Origin: Calothrix anomala FACHB-343
GTDB taxonomy: Bacteria > Cyanobacteriota > Cyanobacteriia > Cyanobacteriales > Nostocaceae
DNA length: 64,000 nt
Direction: 5' to 3'
Assembly: GCF_014696435.1 (NCBI RefSeq)
Contig: NZ_JACJQG010000015.1
Location: 1 to 64,000 of the forward strand
Shown here: in pieces, positions 45,335 to 55,942 of the stretch
Position numbering within the stretch: the stretch's first letter is position 1
How the letters are laid out: each line of letters begins with the position of its first letter
The notes under the pieces: generated by a model
Told to the model about the DNA's origin: nothing
Database searches by the model: none
What the model saw: only the letters and a program-made list of their open reading frames with translations
Position numbers and translations under genes: made by a program

Positions 45335-47644
45335 ATGCCGCGAAACGAGCAACAAACGTGTCGAGAGATTATTGAACCTGCCTTAAACCAGGCAGGCTGG
45401 GAGTTTGACAGGGAGGTGGAGATTGGCCCTGGTAAGGTAAATTTGAGTGGGGAGCAGATGTATGACCCGACACAAAAGATTGTTGCTGACTACGTGCTGC
45501 GTCTGTCACGGATGCCTTTGGCAATTTTAGAGGCAAAGGCTGAACATAAGCCTGCTGCTGATGGAATGCAGCAAGGATCGCGTTATGCCCAACGGCTAGG
45601 GCTGCGGTTCTCAATTGCTTCTAATGGACAAGAATACATACTCACTGATAATCATACAGGTGCTTATCAGCGGTTAACTCAGGTTCCTACGCCTTGGGAA
45701 ATTTTAGATCGACTGGGACGCTCCAACATTGATTGGGATGCATGGCAACCTGTATTTGAGTACCCCTGGTATGAAGATCAGATTACTCGCCGCAGAGTGC
45801 GCCCATACCAGGAGATGGCTATCTTTGAGACGCTCGACCGCTTTAGCCAAGGAATGACCCGTGTTCTGCTGTTAATGGCGACAGGTACAGGCAAAACCTT
45901 CACTATTTTTCAATTAGCCTGGAAGCTGTTGCACGGTAATGTGTTGCAGAACAACAGAATTTTATTTGTCACCGATCGCAATAGTCTTAAAGATCAGGCT
46001 TACCGGGCGTTTGCAGGATTTGCTTCTGATGAACGGGTGGTGATTGATAAGAATACGGTACGTCGGAACCAGCACCAGGTTGGCAAGCTTTTCTTCGCCA
46101 ATTATCAGAACTTGGATGAAGAATTCAATGGTAAGAAAATTTACGAGTATTTTGAGCCAGATTTCTTCGATCTGGTAGTAGTGGATGAATGCCATCGTTC
46201 TGGATTTGGCGACTGGTTTGGGGTATTAGAGTATTTCGGCTCTGCTTACCAATTAGGCTTGACCGCAACTCCACGGGAAATTGACGATAGTGGTCGTCCG
46301 TTAACGGAGGAGGAGCAGCGACGGGATACCTACAATTACTTTGGGGAACCTGCCTATACCTATTCATTAAAGCAGGCGATTGAGGATGGCTACCTAGTTC
46401 CCTATCTGCTGGAAGAGCGGATCAGTAACGTAGATGCAAATGGATACACGGGGCCTGATGGCAAACGCTATACAACGAATAACTTTGAGCGAGAGATCCG
46501 TTTGCCAGACCGGACTCGGTTTATTGCTGAGGATTTGTGGCAAATTTTGGGTCGATATGGGCTACGCCAGGAGAAGACTATCGTTTTCTGCGTGGATGAT
46601 ACCCATGCGGCATTCATGGCGCAGGAACTCCGCCGAATTTCGGGTGATAATAATTATGCTGCCAGGATTACGCGATCAGAGCGTAATTCTCACCAGCTTG
46701 AACGGAATTTTGCGGAAATTGGCTCAGGTAATCCTCGTGTTGCAGTAACGGTTGATTTACTCACGACTGGCTTTGATGCGCCGGATGTGAAAAACATTGT
46801 CTTTGCACGTCCGCTTAAGAGTTCCATCCTTTATAAACAGATGAAGGGGCGGGGAACCCGACTTTGTGAGGACATTGACAAACGGTACTTTACTCTATTT
46901 GACTACGCTGGAGCAAGCCAGCTTGAGGATTCAGAATTTGATGGACATCCAGCAAATACTCAGAAGCCAAAATCGAAGTCCAAGTCTTCATCTGGCTCTG
47001 GATCTACTCACAGGGCGGAAGATACAACTCCTAAGCCCGTGGCTGAGGGTGTATCAGTCATTCTCTCGAATACGGAACGCTATGTCTGTTTAGCTGATGG
47101 GCGCAAGATTCCTTTTGATGATTATTGTGAGCAATCGAAGGAAATTATTCGCAGCATTTCTAGTGCAACATTAGATGAACTATTACAAATCTGGATTGAC
47201 CAAAGCAGCCGAAAAGAACTTTATGAGGAATTGAAGGATCGGGATATTTACATCTCTGCTTTCCAGCACTATCTTGATTTAGATCACACAGACGGGGTAG
47301 ATATTCTGGCCAAAGTAGGCTTTGACCTAGTAAAAGTTCCAACTCGGCACGATCGCGTAGTGCGTTTTTGGGATCAGGAAGAATATTGGCTCCTGAATCA
47401 GGTAGATGAACAAGGCATTCCAGAGGAGGAGCAGCTAAAGTCTCGGTTCTGGCAAGCAAGCTTAGATCACTATGCCTTATTTGGCATTGACGACTTGGAG
47501 CGGGGAGCTACCTACAGTGCGCCTCAGTTTGTTGCCTTATTTGGTAATTTCAGTAGTATGCTGAAACGCTATGGCGGTGCATCTGCTCTGAGGAATGACC
47601 TAGAAGCAGTGAAGCATCATTTATATGTGCCAATGGTAGCATGA
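45335..47644 (+). CDS. hsdR: Type I restriction enzyme R subunit (cargo system)
   Basis: 769 aa. Translocase and nuclease subunit. The nuclease motif is YVLRLSRMPLAILEAK (D52, E66, K68). The SF2 motor has ATGTGKT (182-188), VVDECH (box 284-287) and GLTATP (308-313). A Ser/Lys-rich linker (KPKSKSKSSSGSGS) near residue 550 is followed by the helical C-terminal domain. It opens a six-gene plus-strand operon with hsdM starting 10 bases after its stop. All motifs are intact, in contrast to the broken system at 32-37 kb. Confidence 0.92.
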   Translation: MPRNEQQTCREIIEPALNQAGWEFDREVEIGPGKVNLSGEQMYDPTQKIVADYVLRLSRMPLAILEAKAEHKPAADGMQQGSRYAQRLGLRFSIASNGQEYILTDNHTGAYQRLTQVPTPWEILDRLGRSNIDWDAWQPVFEYPWYEDQITRRRVRPYQEMAIFETLDRFSQGMTRVLLLMATGTGKTFTIFQLAWKLLHGNVLQNNRILFVTDRNSLKDQAYRAFAGFASDERVVIDKNTVRRNQHQVGKLFFANYQNLDEEFNGKKIYEYFEPDFFDLVVVDECHRSGFGDWFGVLEYFGSAYQLGLTATPREIDDSGRPLTEEEQRRDTYNYFGEPAYTYSLKQAIEDGYLVPYLLEERISNVDANGYTGPDGKRYTTNNFEREIRLPDRTRFIAEDLWQILGRYGLRQEKTIVFCVDDTHAAFMAQELRRISGDNNYAARITRSERNSHQLERNFAEIGSGNPRVAVTVDLLTTGFDAPDVKNIVFARPLKSSILYKQMKGRGTRLCEDIDKRYFTLFDYAGASQLEDSEFDGHPANTQKPKSKSKSSSGSGSTHRAEDTTPKPVAEGVSVILSNTERYVCLADGRKIPFDDYCEQSKEIIRSISSATLDELLQIWIDQSSRKELYEELKDRDIYISAFQHYLDLDHTDGVDILAKVGFDLVKVPTRHDRVVRFWDQEEYWLLNQVDEQGIPEEEQLKSRFWQASLDHYALFGIDDLERGATYSAPQFVALFGNFSSMLKRYGGASALRNDLEAVKHHLYVPMVA

Positions 47645-47653
47645 GGATAGCGA

Positions 47654-49135
47654 ATGATAGGGACGACTACAGGAAACGGGACAGTTGATCATCGCCGCCA
47701 AGAAGTGCAGCAGGCGGTGAAGAATGCTTGCGATCAACTAAATAGTGATGGGGTAACTCCTCGTGACTATGTTGAGCAATTGGCATGGCTGTTTTTCTTA
47801 AAGGCATTTGACGAGATTGAGCAACGGCGTGAAGATGAGGCAGCATTTGAGGAGAAACCCTACACTCGCCTTCTGAACGGCGAATTTCAGTGGTCTGAGT
47901 GGTCAAAGAAGACTGACAGACCTGACGAAATGTTGGAATTCGTCAACGGGCGTTTGTGGGGGCATCTACAAAACCTAGAAGGAGATGGAGCAGCCGAGCG
48001 GATTAAGCGCATTTTTTCTTCTGTTAAAAATCATTCTCGCCGGGGAGCCAGTTTCGCCCGTGTAGTACAGCAGATTAACCGTTTGCACTTCAGTGATGAT
48101 ACTGATGTAATCGTGCTGTCAGAAATTTATGAGGACTTGCTGAAACGGGTAGCAGGTGATTCTGCTGGGTATGCTGGGGAGTTTTATACCCAGAGACATC
48201 TGATTCGGGCTATGGTTCAGGTAGTACGTCCAAAGATGGGCGATCGCATCTATGACCCGTGTTTTGGTACAGCAGGCTTTTTGGCGGAATCTGCGGAATA
48301 TATTCGCCAGCATCATGGCGTATTGAGCGGTGGTGATTTGGAGTGGTTGAACGATGAAACCTTCTTTGGAGTTGAGAATAAGCCTCTCACCTACCTGCTT
48401 GGTACTATGAATATGCTGTTACACTTAATTGAAGGAGCGCGGCTAGAACAAGCAAACACTTTAGAAATTCACGCTTCTAATGTGCCAGAGAAACACCGTT
48501 ACAGCGTCATTCTGGCAAATCCGCCCTATGGTGGCAAGATGGCAAAGGAACTGCAAACCAATTTCACGATCAAATCAGGTTCGACTGAAATTCTATTTTT
48601 ACAGCACATTATGGCGAACCTTGCAAAAGGCGGACGGGCAGGGGTAATAGTGCCGGAAGGTGTACTGTTTCGAGGTGGCCCCGATGCCAAAGTGCGAGAG
48701 CGTTTACTCACTGAATTTGATGTTCACACTGTTCTATCATTGCCTGCGGGTTGTTTTCTGCCTTATACTGCGGTTAAAACCAGTATAGTTTTCTTTGATC
48801 GTCGAATGGATGGAAAGACAACTGAAAGCGTCTGGTATTACGATTTAAAAAATGATGGCTTTGAACTTCAAAGTACTCGTCGTCCTATTCCAGGCGAGCA
48901 AATCTCTGATTTTTTAAGTAAATGGGAAACGCGAATTCAGGGTAATAATTCTTGGCTAGTAACTGTTAAGGAGCTTCAAGAAAGGAACTGGGATCTTTTA
49001 CCTAAGAATCCGAATACCACAGATGACTATGAGCATCGCCCAGCACTTGAACTAATTCAGGGTATCAAAATCAGAGAAGAGAGAATTGTTGTGTTACTGG
49101 GTGAGCTTGAAGAAAGCTTTGGCGGAAAACTATGA
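47654..49135 (+). CDS. hsdM: Type I DNA N6-adenine methyltransferase subunit
   Basis: 493 aa. Transfers a methyl group from SAM to adenine N6 at the recognition site. It has the N-terminal helical bundle, the SAM motif YDPCFGTAGFLAES (D201), and an intact catalytic NPPY at 289-292 (VILANPPYGG). The stop overlaps the hsdS start (ATGA at 49132), so M and S are translationally coupled, as is usual. Confidence 0.93.
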   Translation: MIGTTTGNGTVDHRRQEVQQAVKNACDQLNSDGVTPRDYVEQLAWLFFLKAFDEIEQRREDEAAFEEKPYTRLLNGEFQWSEWSKKTDRPDEMLEFVNGRLWGHLQNLEGDGAAERIKRIFSSVKNHSRRGASFARVVQQINRLHFSDDTDVIVLSEIYEDLLKRVAGDSAGYAGEFYTQRHLIRAMVQVVRPKMGDRIYDPCFGTAGFLAESAEYIRQHHGVLSGGDLEWLNDETFFGVENKPLTYLLGTMNMLLHLIEGARLEQANTLEIHASNVPEKHRYSVILANPPYGGKMAKELQTNFTIKSGSTEILFLQHIMANLAKGGRAGVIVPEGVLFRGGPDAKVRERLLTEFDVHTVLSLPAGCFLPYTAVKTSIVFFDRRMDGKTTESVWYYDLKNDGFELQSTRRPIPGEQISDFLSKWETRIQGNNSWLVTVKELQERNWDLLPKNPNTTDDYEHRPALELIQGIKIREERIVVLLGELEESFGGKL

Positions 49136-50238
49136 ATTTAAATCTGGAGGCTTGGGAAGAGAAAAAACTAAGCGAATTAATTTACCTTTCAAATGGAAAA
49201 GGGTTAACAAAAAAAAATTTTTCAGATGACGGAGTATTTTCTGTATATGGAGCGAATGGAGTTATTGGAAGGAGTGATGAAGCTTATATAAAACATAAGA
49301 CTATCTCAATTGGTCGAGTAGGCTCTTGTGGCGCAGTAAATATCATTCTTCCTCCAGCTTGGATTACAGACAATGCTATGTATGTTTCTAACATTCATGA
49401 AAGCTTGAATTTTGATTTTTTGTATTTTCTATTGCAAAACATCAACCTTTCAGAAAAAAGAAAGCAAGGAGTAATGCCTTCTTTATCTCAGAAAGAAATC
49501 TTAGATTGTAAAGTAAAAGTTCCACCATTGGAAGAACAGGAATATATAGTTACTCGCATCCAGGATTGTCTTGGCAGATTGGAGGAAATTGGCATTCTTA
49601 ACAAAGATAATATTGATGCGATCTACTCTGTAAAACGCAGCCTAGTTCTTGGAGAACGACGCTCTGATCGAGATTGGGTGGAAGTTGGTGAACTAGTAGA
49701 TTGGATAAAAGACACTGAGTCAGTCAGCGAAACAGAAACATACCATTTTGTTGGCACTAAATCCTTTGGTAAAGGTCTATTCCACAGTGCAACCCGTACA
49801 GCCCAAGACTTCAAATATCCAAGCTTGCGCCGCTTGCGACATCGAGACTTCATTTATGCCAAACTCATGGCTTGGGAAGGTGCATTTGGCATGGTTCCTA
49901 AAGAATTCGATGGTTTCGTGGTTTCCCCTGAATTTGTCGTCTTTCGCACCAAAGATGGCATCATTTGCCCCGAAGTCCTCGATACTTATTTCCGTTCCCC
50001 CATTTGCTTAGAGGATGTCAGAAATGCCAGCACTGGATCAAACAAACGCCGCAGACGAATAAATCCGCAGGCATTTCTAAAACTAAAAATGCCTGTTCCA
50101 CCCCATGACGTGCAGGAGCAACTCAAAAAGGTTTATGAGTTTGAAGCAAAAGCGGCAGAAAGTTGGAAGGATTTGCCTGAGACACTGGAGAAAATCCGCC
50201 AGGGTATCTTGAGGAAAGCATTTGCCGGAGAACTCTAG
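49132..50238 (+). CDS. hsdS: Type I specificity subunit, two recognition domains
   Basis: 368 aa. It has two target-recognition domains separated by helical spacers. The first covers about residues 5-130 (LSELIYLSNGKGLTKKNFSD), and the first spacer is PPLEEQEYIVTRIQDCLGRL. The second domain covers about 180-320 (FIYAKLMAWEGAFGMVP, a common TRD pattern), with a C-terminal coil to RKAFAGEL. It sets the sequence bound by HsdM and HsdR. The gene is AT-richer in its first 400 bases than its neighbours, which fits domain swapping. Confidence 0.9.
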   Translation: MNLNLEAWEEKKLSELIYLSNGKGLTKKNFSDDGVFSVYGANGVIGRSDEAYIKHKTISIGRVGSCGAVNIILPPAWITDNAMYVSNIHESLNFDFLYFLLQNINLSEKRKQGVMPSLSQKEILDCKVKVPPLEEQEYIVTRIQDCLGRLEEIGILNKDNIDAIYSVKRSLVLGERRSDRDWVEVGELVDWIKDTESVSETETYHFVGTKSFGKGLFHSATRTAQDFKYPSLRRLRHRDFIYAKLMAWEGAFGMVPKEFDGFVVSPEFVVFRTKDGIICPEVLDTYFRSPICLEDVRNASTGSNKRRRRINPQAFLKLKMPVPPHDVQEQLKKVYEFEAKAAESWKDLPETLEKIRQGILRKAFAGEL

Positions 50239-50303
50239 TAGGCATTTAGGCAAGATAGGTTATTTTATGTTTCTTTTGAGCTTCTAGCCAGTAGTAAGAG
50301 CAG

Positions 50304-53300
50304 ATGAATTCTTCAAAACAGCGAGATATCAAAGAAGAGCTATGGAAAGTGTTGGACACCTACCGAGCTAGTGGCAAAGTCGGAGTGAATATTGTCATTC
50401 ATGCTACTGTCTTCCTGTTTTTAAGGTGGGCAGATTTTTACGAGGCAGAGCAGGAGGCGATCGCTGCTTTTGATGGGTTTGAGTATAATCCCTCACTGCC
50501 TCATCATTTACGCTGGCCAGCTTTGAAGAGCCTGTCAAAATATGACCTAGAAAAACTCTGGCGTAACGAATTGCCTGCTAGTCTAAAAGCATTAATTCAT
50601 GTACCTCTGGGGCAACTACTGCGTCACATTGCCTACGTGATCGAGTTTAATCCTCCCTATTTAGCTGAACCCTTATTCCAGCTTTTCTGTTGGGTTGACT
50701 CCCTTCCTTTTGAAACGCCTGAAGACCGTTCAGCTTGTGGTATGGCACTCGAAAGCCTTATCTCTCAGGCTAGTTTTGCAAAAGATGGTGGACAGTTCAC
50801 CACACCCCAGTCTATTGTAAGTCTCATGGTTGCGCTGGCAGACCCCAAGCCAGGAGAGCGAATTTATGACCCTTGCTTTGGCATGGGTGGTTTACTTGTT
50901 GCCAGCGTCCGTTACATGATGAAACGCGCATATTTACTACCCCCAAAAACTTGGTTAGATATGCGAGATAACAGCATCTTTGGGGTAGAGATAGATTCTG
51001 TTCCTTATGTAATAGGATTCACTCGTCTCTTACTTGAAGGTATTGATCGCCCTTGTATAGAACTCGGCAACACACTTGACCGCCCCCTAACTCAAGCTTT
51101 TACTGGTTCTCCCCAACTCAGAAACCCCCCCAGCCGAGAAGCTGTGTTTGAGCGGCCAAGGCGATCGCCATCAATGCAGGGAAATTTAGAAAGCTCGCGA
51201 ACAGATGAGGGATTTGACTGTATCCTTGCCGTTCCACCTTGGGGTAGTAAGCAAAACACTTATGGCTATCCGAACCACTTCCCTATTCCAGTGGGAAGTA
51301 TGGAAGGATTATTTCTTGAACATGTCATGTATTCTCTACGTCCTGGTGGTAGAGCAGTTATTGCATTGCCAGATGGCGTACTGTTTCGTCATGGGCAAGA
51401 ACGCAAACTCCGGGAACGCTTGCTAACCGACTTCTGCGTAGAAGGTGTTTTGGCTCTGCCTGCGGGCGCATTTGCCCCCTACACGGGAATTTCTTGTAAC
51501 CTCATTGTTATTCATCGTAATACCCCTGCGCCTTCTGTACGTTTCTTCCAGCTTGATGAATTTCTACCTAATCGCCAAAAAGCGACAAATTTTACCCCCA
51601 TTGAACTAGAATTAAGAGCAAAAGAAGTTGTTAGCATATTCCGCGCCAACGAAACAACTGAAAATCTATGGAATACTTCTATTGATTCACTGGCTCAACG
51701 GGATTGGGAATTAGTAGTTAAGCGTTCAGGAGATACTGCTCTCTTAAAACGACTAGAAGATTTACAGAATGCTGATCCTAAGCTTAAAGTGCAATCACTG
51801 CGAGATGTTGCAGAGGTCTTTTTTAGCATTGCTAATCACCAGTATCGAAATTACACAACTAAAAATCCACGCGATTCTGAAGTAGCCGCAAACATCCTCC
51901 GTGCCTCGGATATGCGAGATTTTGGTATCCGTGAACCTGAGTTATTCCTCACTCGCTTCGGGGAAGCAAGGCTAGAAGGTAAGTTAAAACCTGAATCGTG
52001 GCTACGCCCTGGTGATATTGTTCTGTCTACTTCAGGAAAAATTGGTAAAGTCGCCTTTTTTACTGATTCAGCAGGTTTTCGTAAAACATTAGCTGCTGAT
52101 GGCATTGTGGTTATTCGCTCAAAAGATGAAATCGTCACACCCCAGTTTTTATTCACCTTATTTCGTTCCCCTGTCTATCAACAGTGGCTGACAGGACATG
52201 CCCACGGTATGTCAGTTCAACATCTATCTGTTCAAACGTTGAAAGACCTTGCCGTCCCCGTTCCGGCAATAGCCCTGCAAGATTGGTTATGGAAGCAAAC
52301 AGAAGGAAGAAATATTGATGCTTTAAATATTCTTCTGCAAGGAATTACTGGCACAGCCGAAGATCCGATTTTGAAATGGCTGGAGCGGTCGAAAGCTGTT
52401 GCTGCCATTGGTATTCACACAGAAGATAGTGAATACAGATTACGGTGGCTTAATCAATTTATTAAAGAATTACTAGATTTCAGGAATCAGTGGGCACATT
52501 CCCAACTTAGGCAGATTTCTCCAGAAATTACCCCTTGGTTGGCCAGGATGGCTGATGCGGCGATTGCCCTGCGAAACATCCAAGATATACCCAGTGGAAC
52601 GGGTCGCATTGCGGTACTTGAAAATGCCCAAATCACTGTTCAGGAAGCACTCATCAATCTCAACACAGCCTCTATCTCTGCTGATCCAATCCGAAAAGTT
52701 AGCTCCAATGTTTCCAGACTGATATCGCAAGAAATAAATTTGTTGCTTGAAAACTTTGAAGTTGAAATCAACCTAACTCCTACCAGTGTTGTTCTTGGCA
52801 TTCCCAATGAAGTAGCACTTAAAATTAAAAACATTGCAACTGTAGCCTTGAGAAATCTTCATATCCGCACGTCTCCTAAAATAGGTACGGGTGCAACGGC
52901 TTATTTAAAAGAAGACGAAGAATTTTCAATTCCATTGCTCATAGAACCCCAACAGGTGTCAGGAACATTTGACTTTTTAGTATTGTGGACAGCACAACGG
53001 CTAGATGGCACCTCAGTTCATGGCGAAATCTCCCTTGCTCTTGCCATTCGATCACTACGAGAATCATTTACTCCTGCCAATTTAGGAGCTAGTCCCTACA
53101 TAGTAGGTAAGCCGATTGAACGAAAGGAGATGTTTTACGGGCGGGATGATGTCATCGAACAAATTAAAGACCTTCTCAATGATGAGACTCAATCTAATGT
53201 AATTTTGCTTGAGGGGAATCGCCGTGCTGGAAAAACTTCAATCTTAAAACAGCTTCAGCAACGTGACAATTTACCCAACTGGCTGATGGTCGAATGCTCT

Positions 53301-54308
53301 TTGCAAGGGGCAGATAGCATGGCGACTCGTGACGTTTTTCGTCTCTTTGCTAGAAAAATTTGGGAGGCTTGTAGCGAAGTCGGGATTTCAACTTGGCTGC
53401 CTAGCCAGCTACCGCCCACTTTAGACAAGCCCATTCAATTACAACTTGTGAAAGCTTTAAGTGCCACATTTTCTGGAGACAATCCATTTGAGGAATTTGA
53501 ACTTTACTTGCAAAGTGTCTTAAAAACGATTCAACCCCGGAAACTGCTCCTAATGCTGGATGAGTTTGACAAGCTTCAGGAAGGCATTGATAAGGGAATT
53601 ACTAATCCTCAAGTTCCAGAAAACATCCGTTATCTACTTCATACCTACTCAGATATGTCGGCGATCATTACAGGTTCGCGACGCTTGAAGCGGTTGCGAG
53701 AAGAATACTGGTCAGTGCTGTTCGGTTTTGGATACCAGATTGGCATTAGTTCCTTGCCGCTAAATGCTGCGAGAAATCTAGTAACTGAACCAGTTAAGGG
53801 TCGATTGCAATTTCTACCTGAAGCCCGCGATCGCATTGTCAGCCTGTGCGCCTGTCAACCTTTTTTAATCCAATCATTGTGTACTCGTGTTTTTGAGCAG
53901 GCAAAGCGTCAAGCTGAAAGAACTGTTACGCCTACCCTGGTTGAATCGGCAGCAACAGCAATGGTGGAAGACAATGAACATTTCCGCACACTCTGGAATT
54001 ATGCAGGAACTGAACGCAGGCGCATGATTTTAGCAATTTGTCAACGTTTTGTAGGGGGTGATGATCCAACAAACCTCGATTTTTTAGAAACGAAATTTGA
54101 GGAATTTGGGGTTCGTGTGCCTCAAAAACGAGGGCTGGGGGAAGATTTGGACTTTTTAAGAGAATTGGAATTAATTGAGTTTGACTCAACAAAGGGTCGA
54201 GAGGCTTATGCTCTCTCTATTCCACTAATGGAGAAATGGATTCAACGTCATGTTGATGTTGAAGACCTTAAACGGGAAGCAATCAGAGAAAGTGAGGAGA
54301 TTTTGTAA
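50304..54308 (+). CDS. Fusion of methylase-like, specificity-like and AAA ATPase domains
   Basis: 1334 aa, an unusual fusion. Residues 1-470 resemble HsdM: an N-terminal helical domain, GGQFTTPQSIV, a SAM-motif-like YDPCFGMGGLL (D189) and FDCILAVPPWG. The catalytic (N/D)PP(Y/F/W) motif reads VPPW with Val at about 310, so methyl transfer is doubtful. About 490-660 is an HsdS-like recognition domain (SWLRPGDIVLSTSGKIGKVA). About 660-930 is helical plus a beta-rich segment. About 940-1334 is a P-loop ATPase: MFYGRDDV, Walker A GNRRAGKTS (971-979), Walker B LLLMLDEFD (D1086-E1087), then a winged-helix-like end. It starts 66 bases after hsdS and overlaps the next gene by one base (TAATG). It is a likely sensor or regulator of a defence module. 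Confidence 0.8.
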   Translation: MNSSKQRDIKEELWKVLDTYRASGKVGVNIVIHATVFLFLRWADFYEAEQEAIAAFDGFEYNPSLPHHLRWPALKSLSKYDLEKLWRNELPASLKALIHVPLGQLLRHIAYVIEFNPPYLAEPLFQLFCWVDSLPFETPEDRSACGMALESLISQASFAKDGGQFTTPQSIVSLMVALADPKPGERIYDPCFGMGGLLVASVRYMMKRAYLLPPKTWLDMRDNSIFGVEIDSVPYVIGFTRLLLEGIDRPCIELGNTLDRPLTQAFTGSPQLRNPPSREAVFERPRRSPSMQGNLESSRTDEGFDCILAVPPWGSKQNTYGYPNHFPIPVGSMEGLFLEHVMYSLRPGGRAVIALPDGVLFRHGQERKLRERLLTDFCVEGVLALPAGAFAPYTGISCNLIVIHRNTPAPSVRFFQLDEFLPNRQKATNFTPIELELRAKEVVSIFRANETTENLWNTSIDSLAQRDWELVVKRSGDTALLKRLEDLQNADPKLKVQSLRDVAEVFFSIANHQYRNYTTKNPRDSEVAANILRASDMRDFGIREPELFLTRFGEARLEGKLKPESWLRPGDIVLSTSGKIGKVAFFTDSAGFRKTLAADGIVVIRSKDEIVTPQFLFTLFRSPVYQQWLTGHAHGMSVQHLSVQTLKDLAVPVPAIALQDWLWKQTEGRNIDALNILLQGITGTAEDPILKWLERSKAVAAIGIHTEDSEYRLRWLNQFIKELLDFRNQWAHSQLRQISPEITPWLARMADAAIALRNIQDIPSGTGRIAVLENAQITVQEALINLNTASISADPIRKVSSNVSRLISQEINLLLENFEVEINLTPTSVVLGIPNEVALKIKNIATVALRNLHIRTSPKIGTGATAYLKEDEEFSIPLLIEPQQVSGTFDFLVLWTAQRLDGTSVHGEISLALAIRSLRESFTPANLGASPYIVGKPIERKEMFYGRDDVIEQIKDLLNDETQSNVILLEGNRRAGKTSILKQLQQRDNLPNWLMVECSLQGADSMATRDVFRLFARKIWEACSEVGISTWLPSQLPPTLDKPIQLQLVKALSATFSGDNPFEEFELYLQSVLKTIQPRKLLLMLDEFDKLQEGIDKGITNPQVPENIRYLLHTYSDMSAIITGSRRLKRLREEYWSVLFGFGYQIGISSLPLNAARNLVTEPVKGRLQFLPEARDRIVSLCACQPFLIQSLCTRVFEQAKRQAERTVTPTLVESAATAMVEDNEHFRTLWNYAGTERRRMILAICQRFVGGDDPTNLDFLETKFEEFGVRVPQKRGLGEDLDFLRELELIEFDSTKGREAYALSIPLMEKWIQRHVDVEDLKREAIRESEEIL

Positions 54309-55900
54309 TGACTGAGTTTTATCAAGTGTTGGGGGGGAGTGTTCCAAAACTGCTTGGACGAGAAAAAGTGCTGGCGAGCTTAGAAAGCCATTTGCTGAAG
54401 CCAACACCTGATCATGTATCAGTTATTGGGTTTGCTCGTTATGGAAAAAGTGTATTACTTAATCATTTAGCAGATAATTACCGTGCTGGAAATGAATATT
54501 TTACAACTTCTTTATACATTGACTTCCGTCACGCAACACCCACAACTGATGAGGAGTTTAGGTGCTGTTTTGCTAAAAGTGTTAAATCAACTATTGAAAA
54601 ATTCCGGCCAGAAGTTGCAGAGTATATTGAACTGACTGACGGCAGTAGCATTCATGAACTACTCGATTTTGCATTTGGGGAGTTAAACAATACAGGCGAT
54701 CGCTTGCTTGCTGTTCTAGATGGATTCGATCACGTTCTGGACACTTCAAATATTACCAGAACCCTGTGGGACAATATGCGAACGCTGGCACTTCACTCCA
54801 GTTTGACTTTAGTTACAGGCAGTCGTCGTCCCCTCCGAGAACTGTGTGCTTCTGAAGAATCGAAATCCTCTGACTTCTGGGAAATTTTTTATGACACACC
54901 ATTAGAAATTAACAAGCTTGAAGATGCTGACTGGGAAGGGTTTCTCAAACCCATGCTAGACAAACAAATTACAATTGAACCTGCGGCAAAACGAGAAATA
55001 GTTGTCTGGACTGGAGGAGTTCCCCTTCTTGCAGCTGCCCTAATGCGTGAGCTTTGTAAAGAAACTGCTGAAAGAGCTAGTTTATTACAGAGTGATGTTG
55101 AACGCATTGCCGAAAAAATGGTCGCTAGTCAGTCCCAACTCATATCAGCTTTGTGGGATGACTGTAGCGATGAAATGAAAAGTGATTTAGCTTCTGCTGC
55201 GGCAAAAGGAATTCCTCAAAATCTTTTGCCGCATAGTAGAAAATCTGAATTAGAAAGACGAGGTTTTCTCCAACTCACGGGAGACACCCTAAAACCAGCC
55301 TGCAAAATAATGGAGAAGTATGCTCGTGTGAGAACGCCAGGAGTTAACAATCTTCGTGGCTTGTTTGGGAATACAAATGTCTTTGAAGAAAATATTCAAG
55401 GTACACTGGAACTGCGATTTGCTCAAATTCCCCAGGTAGATCAAACTATCAGCAACTATGTACGCAAAGCAATTCGAGATATCTCCCCATCACCTCGAGA
55501 CTCTCTCGTTTGGATGCGAAACATTGCAGAACGTTCACTGGACTTGATTTGGGAAAAGGAATTGCCTCGCGATCGCTCAATTCCTCCGAACTGGATAAAC
55601 GAATGGAAAAAATCCGGCGAGTGGAAAGAAGAATTGTTAGATTCAGGCAAACGGCTTCCTAGAAGTCGTGGAGAGCAATGTAACATTTTGCGCCTTGCAA
55701 CTGGTACACAAAATTCCCATTTTGTTACTAAATATGTTACCAAATCTACCTACTTATTAGTAAATCATGTTAAGTCAGTCGGCGACTTTGGACAACATCG
55801 AGAAAGCCGAGATTTTATAAATATAGGAACTGCTGCCTCTTTCTGCATGAGTGCGATCGCTCTTTGCGAAAGCCTGTACAATGACCTGAATCGCTCATAA
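54308..55900 (+). CDS. P-loop ATPase of the defence module
   Basis: 530 aa. A STAND/AAA-like ATPase with Walker A GFARYGKSVLL (41-51) preceded by PKLLGREKVLASLESH, and a Walker B-like LLAVLDGFD near 133-141. The acidic residue after the Asp is replaced by Gly, so hydrolysis may be weak. TLVTGSRRPL follows as a sensor. A winged-helix-like region spans about 260-350. The last 160 residues (from about 370) are a separate helical domain rich in Arg and Trp with no recognised family. It is coupled to the upstream fusion gene; the two P-loop proteins probably work together. Confidence 0.7.
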   Translation: MTEFYQVLGGSVPKLLGREKVLASLESHLLKPTPDHVSVIGFARYGKSVLLNHLADNYRAGNEYFTTSLYIDFRHATPTTDEEFRCCFAKSVKSTIEKFRPEVAEYIELTDGSSIHELLDFAFGELNNTGDRLLAVLDGFDHVLDTSNITRTLWDNMRTLALHSSLTLVTGSRRPLRELCASEESKSSDFWEIFYDTPLEINKLEDADWEGFLKPMLDKQITIEPAAKREIVVWTGGVPLLAAALMRELCKETAERASLLQSDVERIAEKMVASQSQLISALWDDCSDEMKSDLASAAAKGIPQNLLPHSRKSELERRGFLQLTGDTLKPACKIMEKYARVRTPGVNNLRGLFGNTNVFEENIQGTLELRFAQIPQVDQTISNYVRKAIRDISPSPRDSLVWMRNIAERSLDLIWEKELPRDRSIPPNWINEWKKSGEWKEELLDSGKRLPRSRGEQCNILRLATGTQNSHFVTKYVTKSTYLLVNHVKSVGDFGQHRESRDFINIGTAASFCMSAIALCESLYNDLNRS

Positions 55901-55942
55901 ATACGAAATTTGGAATTCTGTGGTTGCGGGAGATTTGTCCTC

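Noticed and set aside
34491-47644. The two SF2 helicase genes (34491-36827 and 45335-47644) as possible Cas3 for the nearby cas operon
   Set aside because: Both have the N-terminal ExK nuclease motif and DECH motor of HsdR and lie next to hsdM/hsdS genes; neither has the HD nuclease domain of Cas3.
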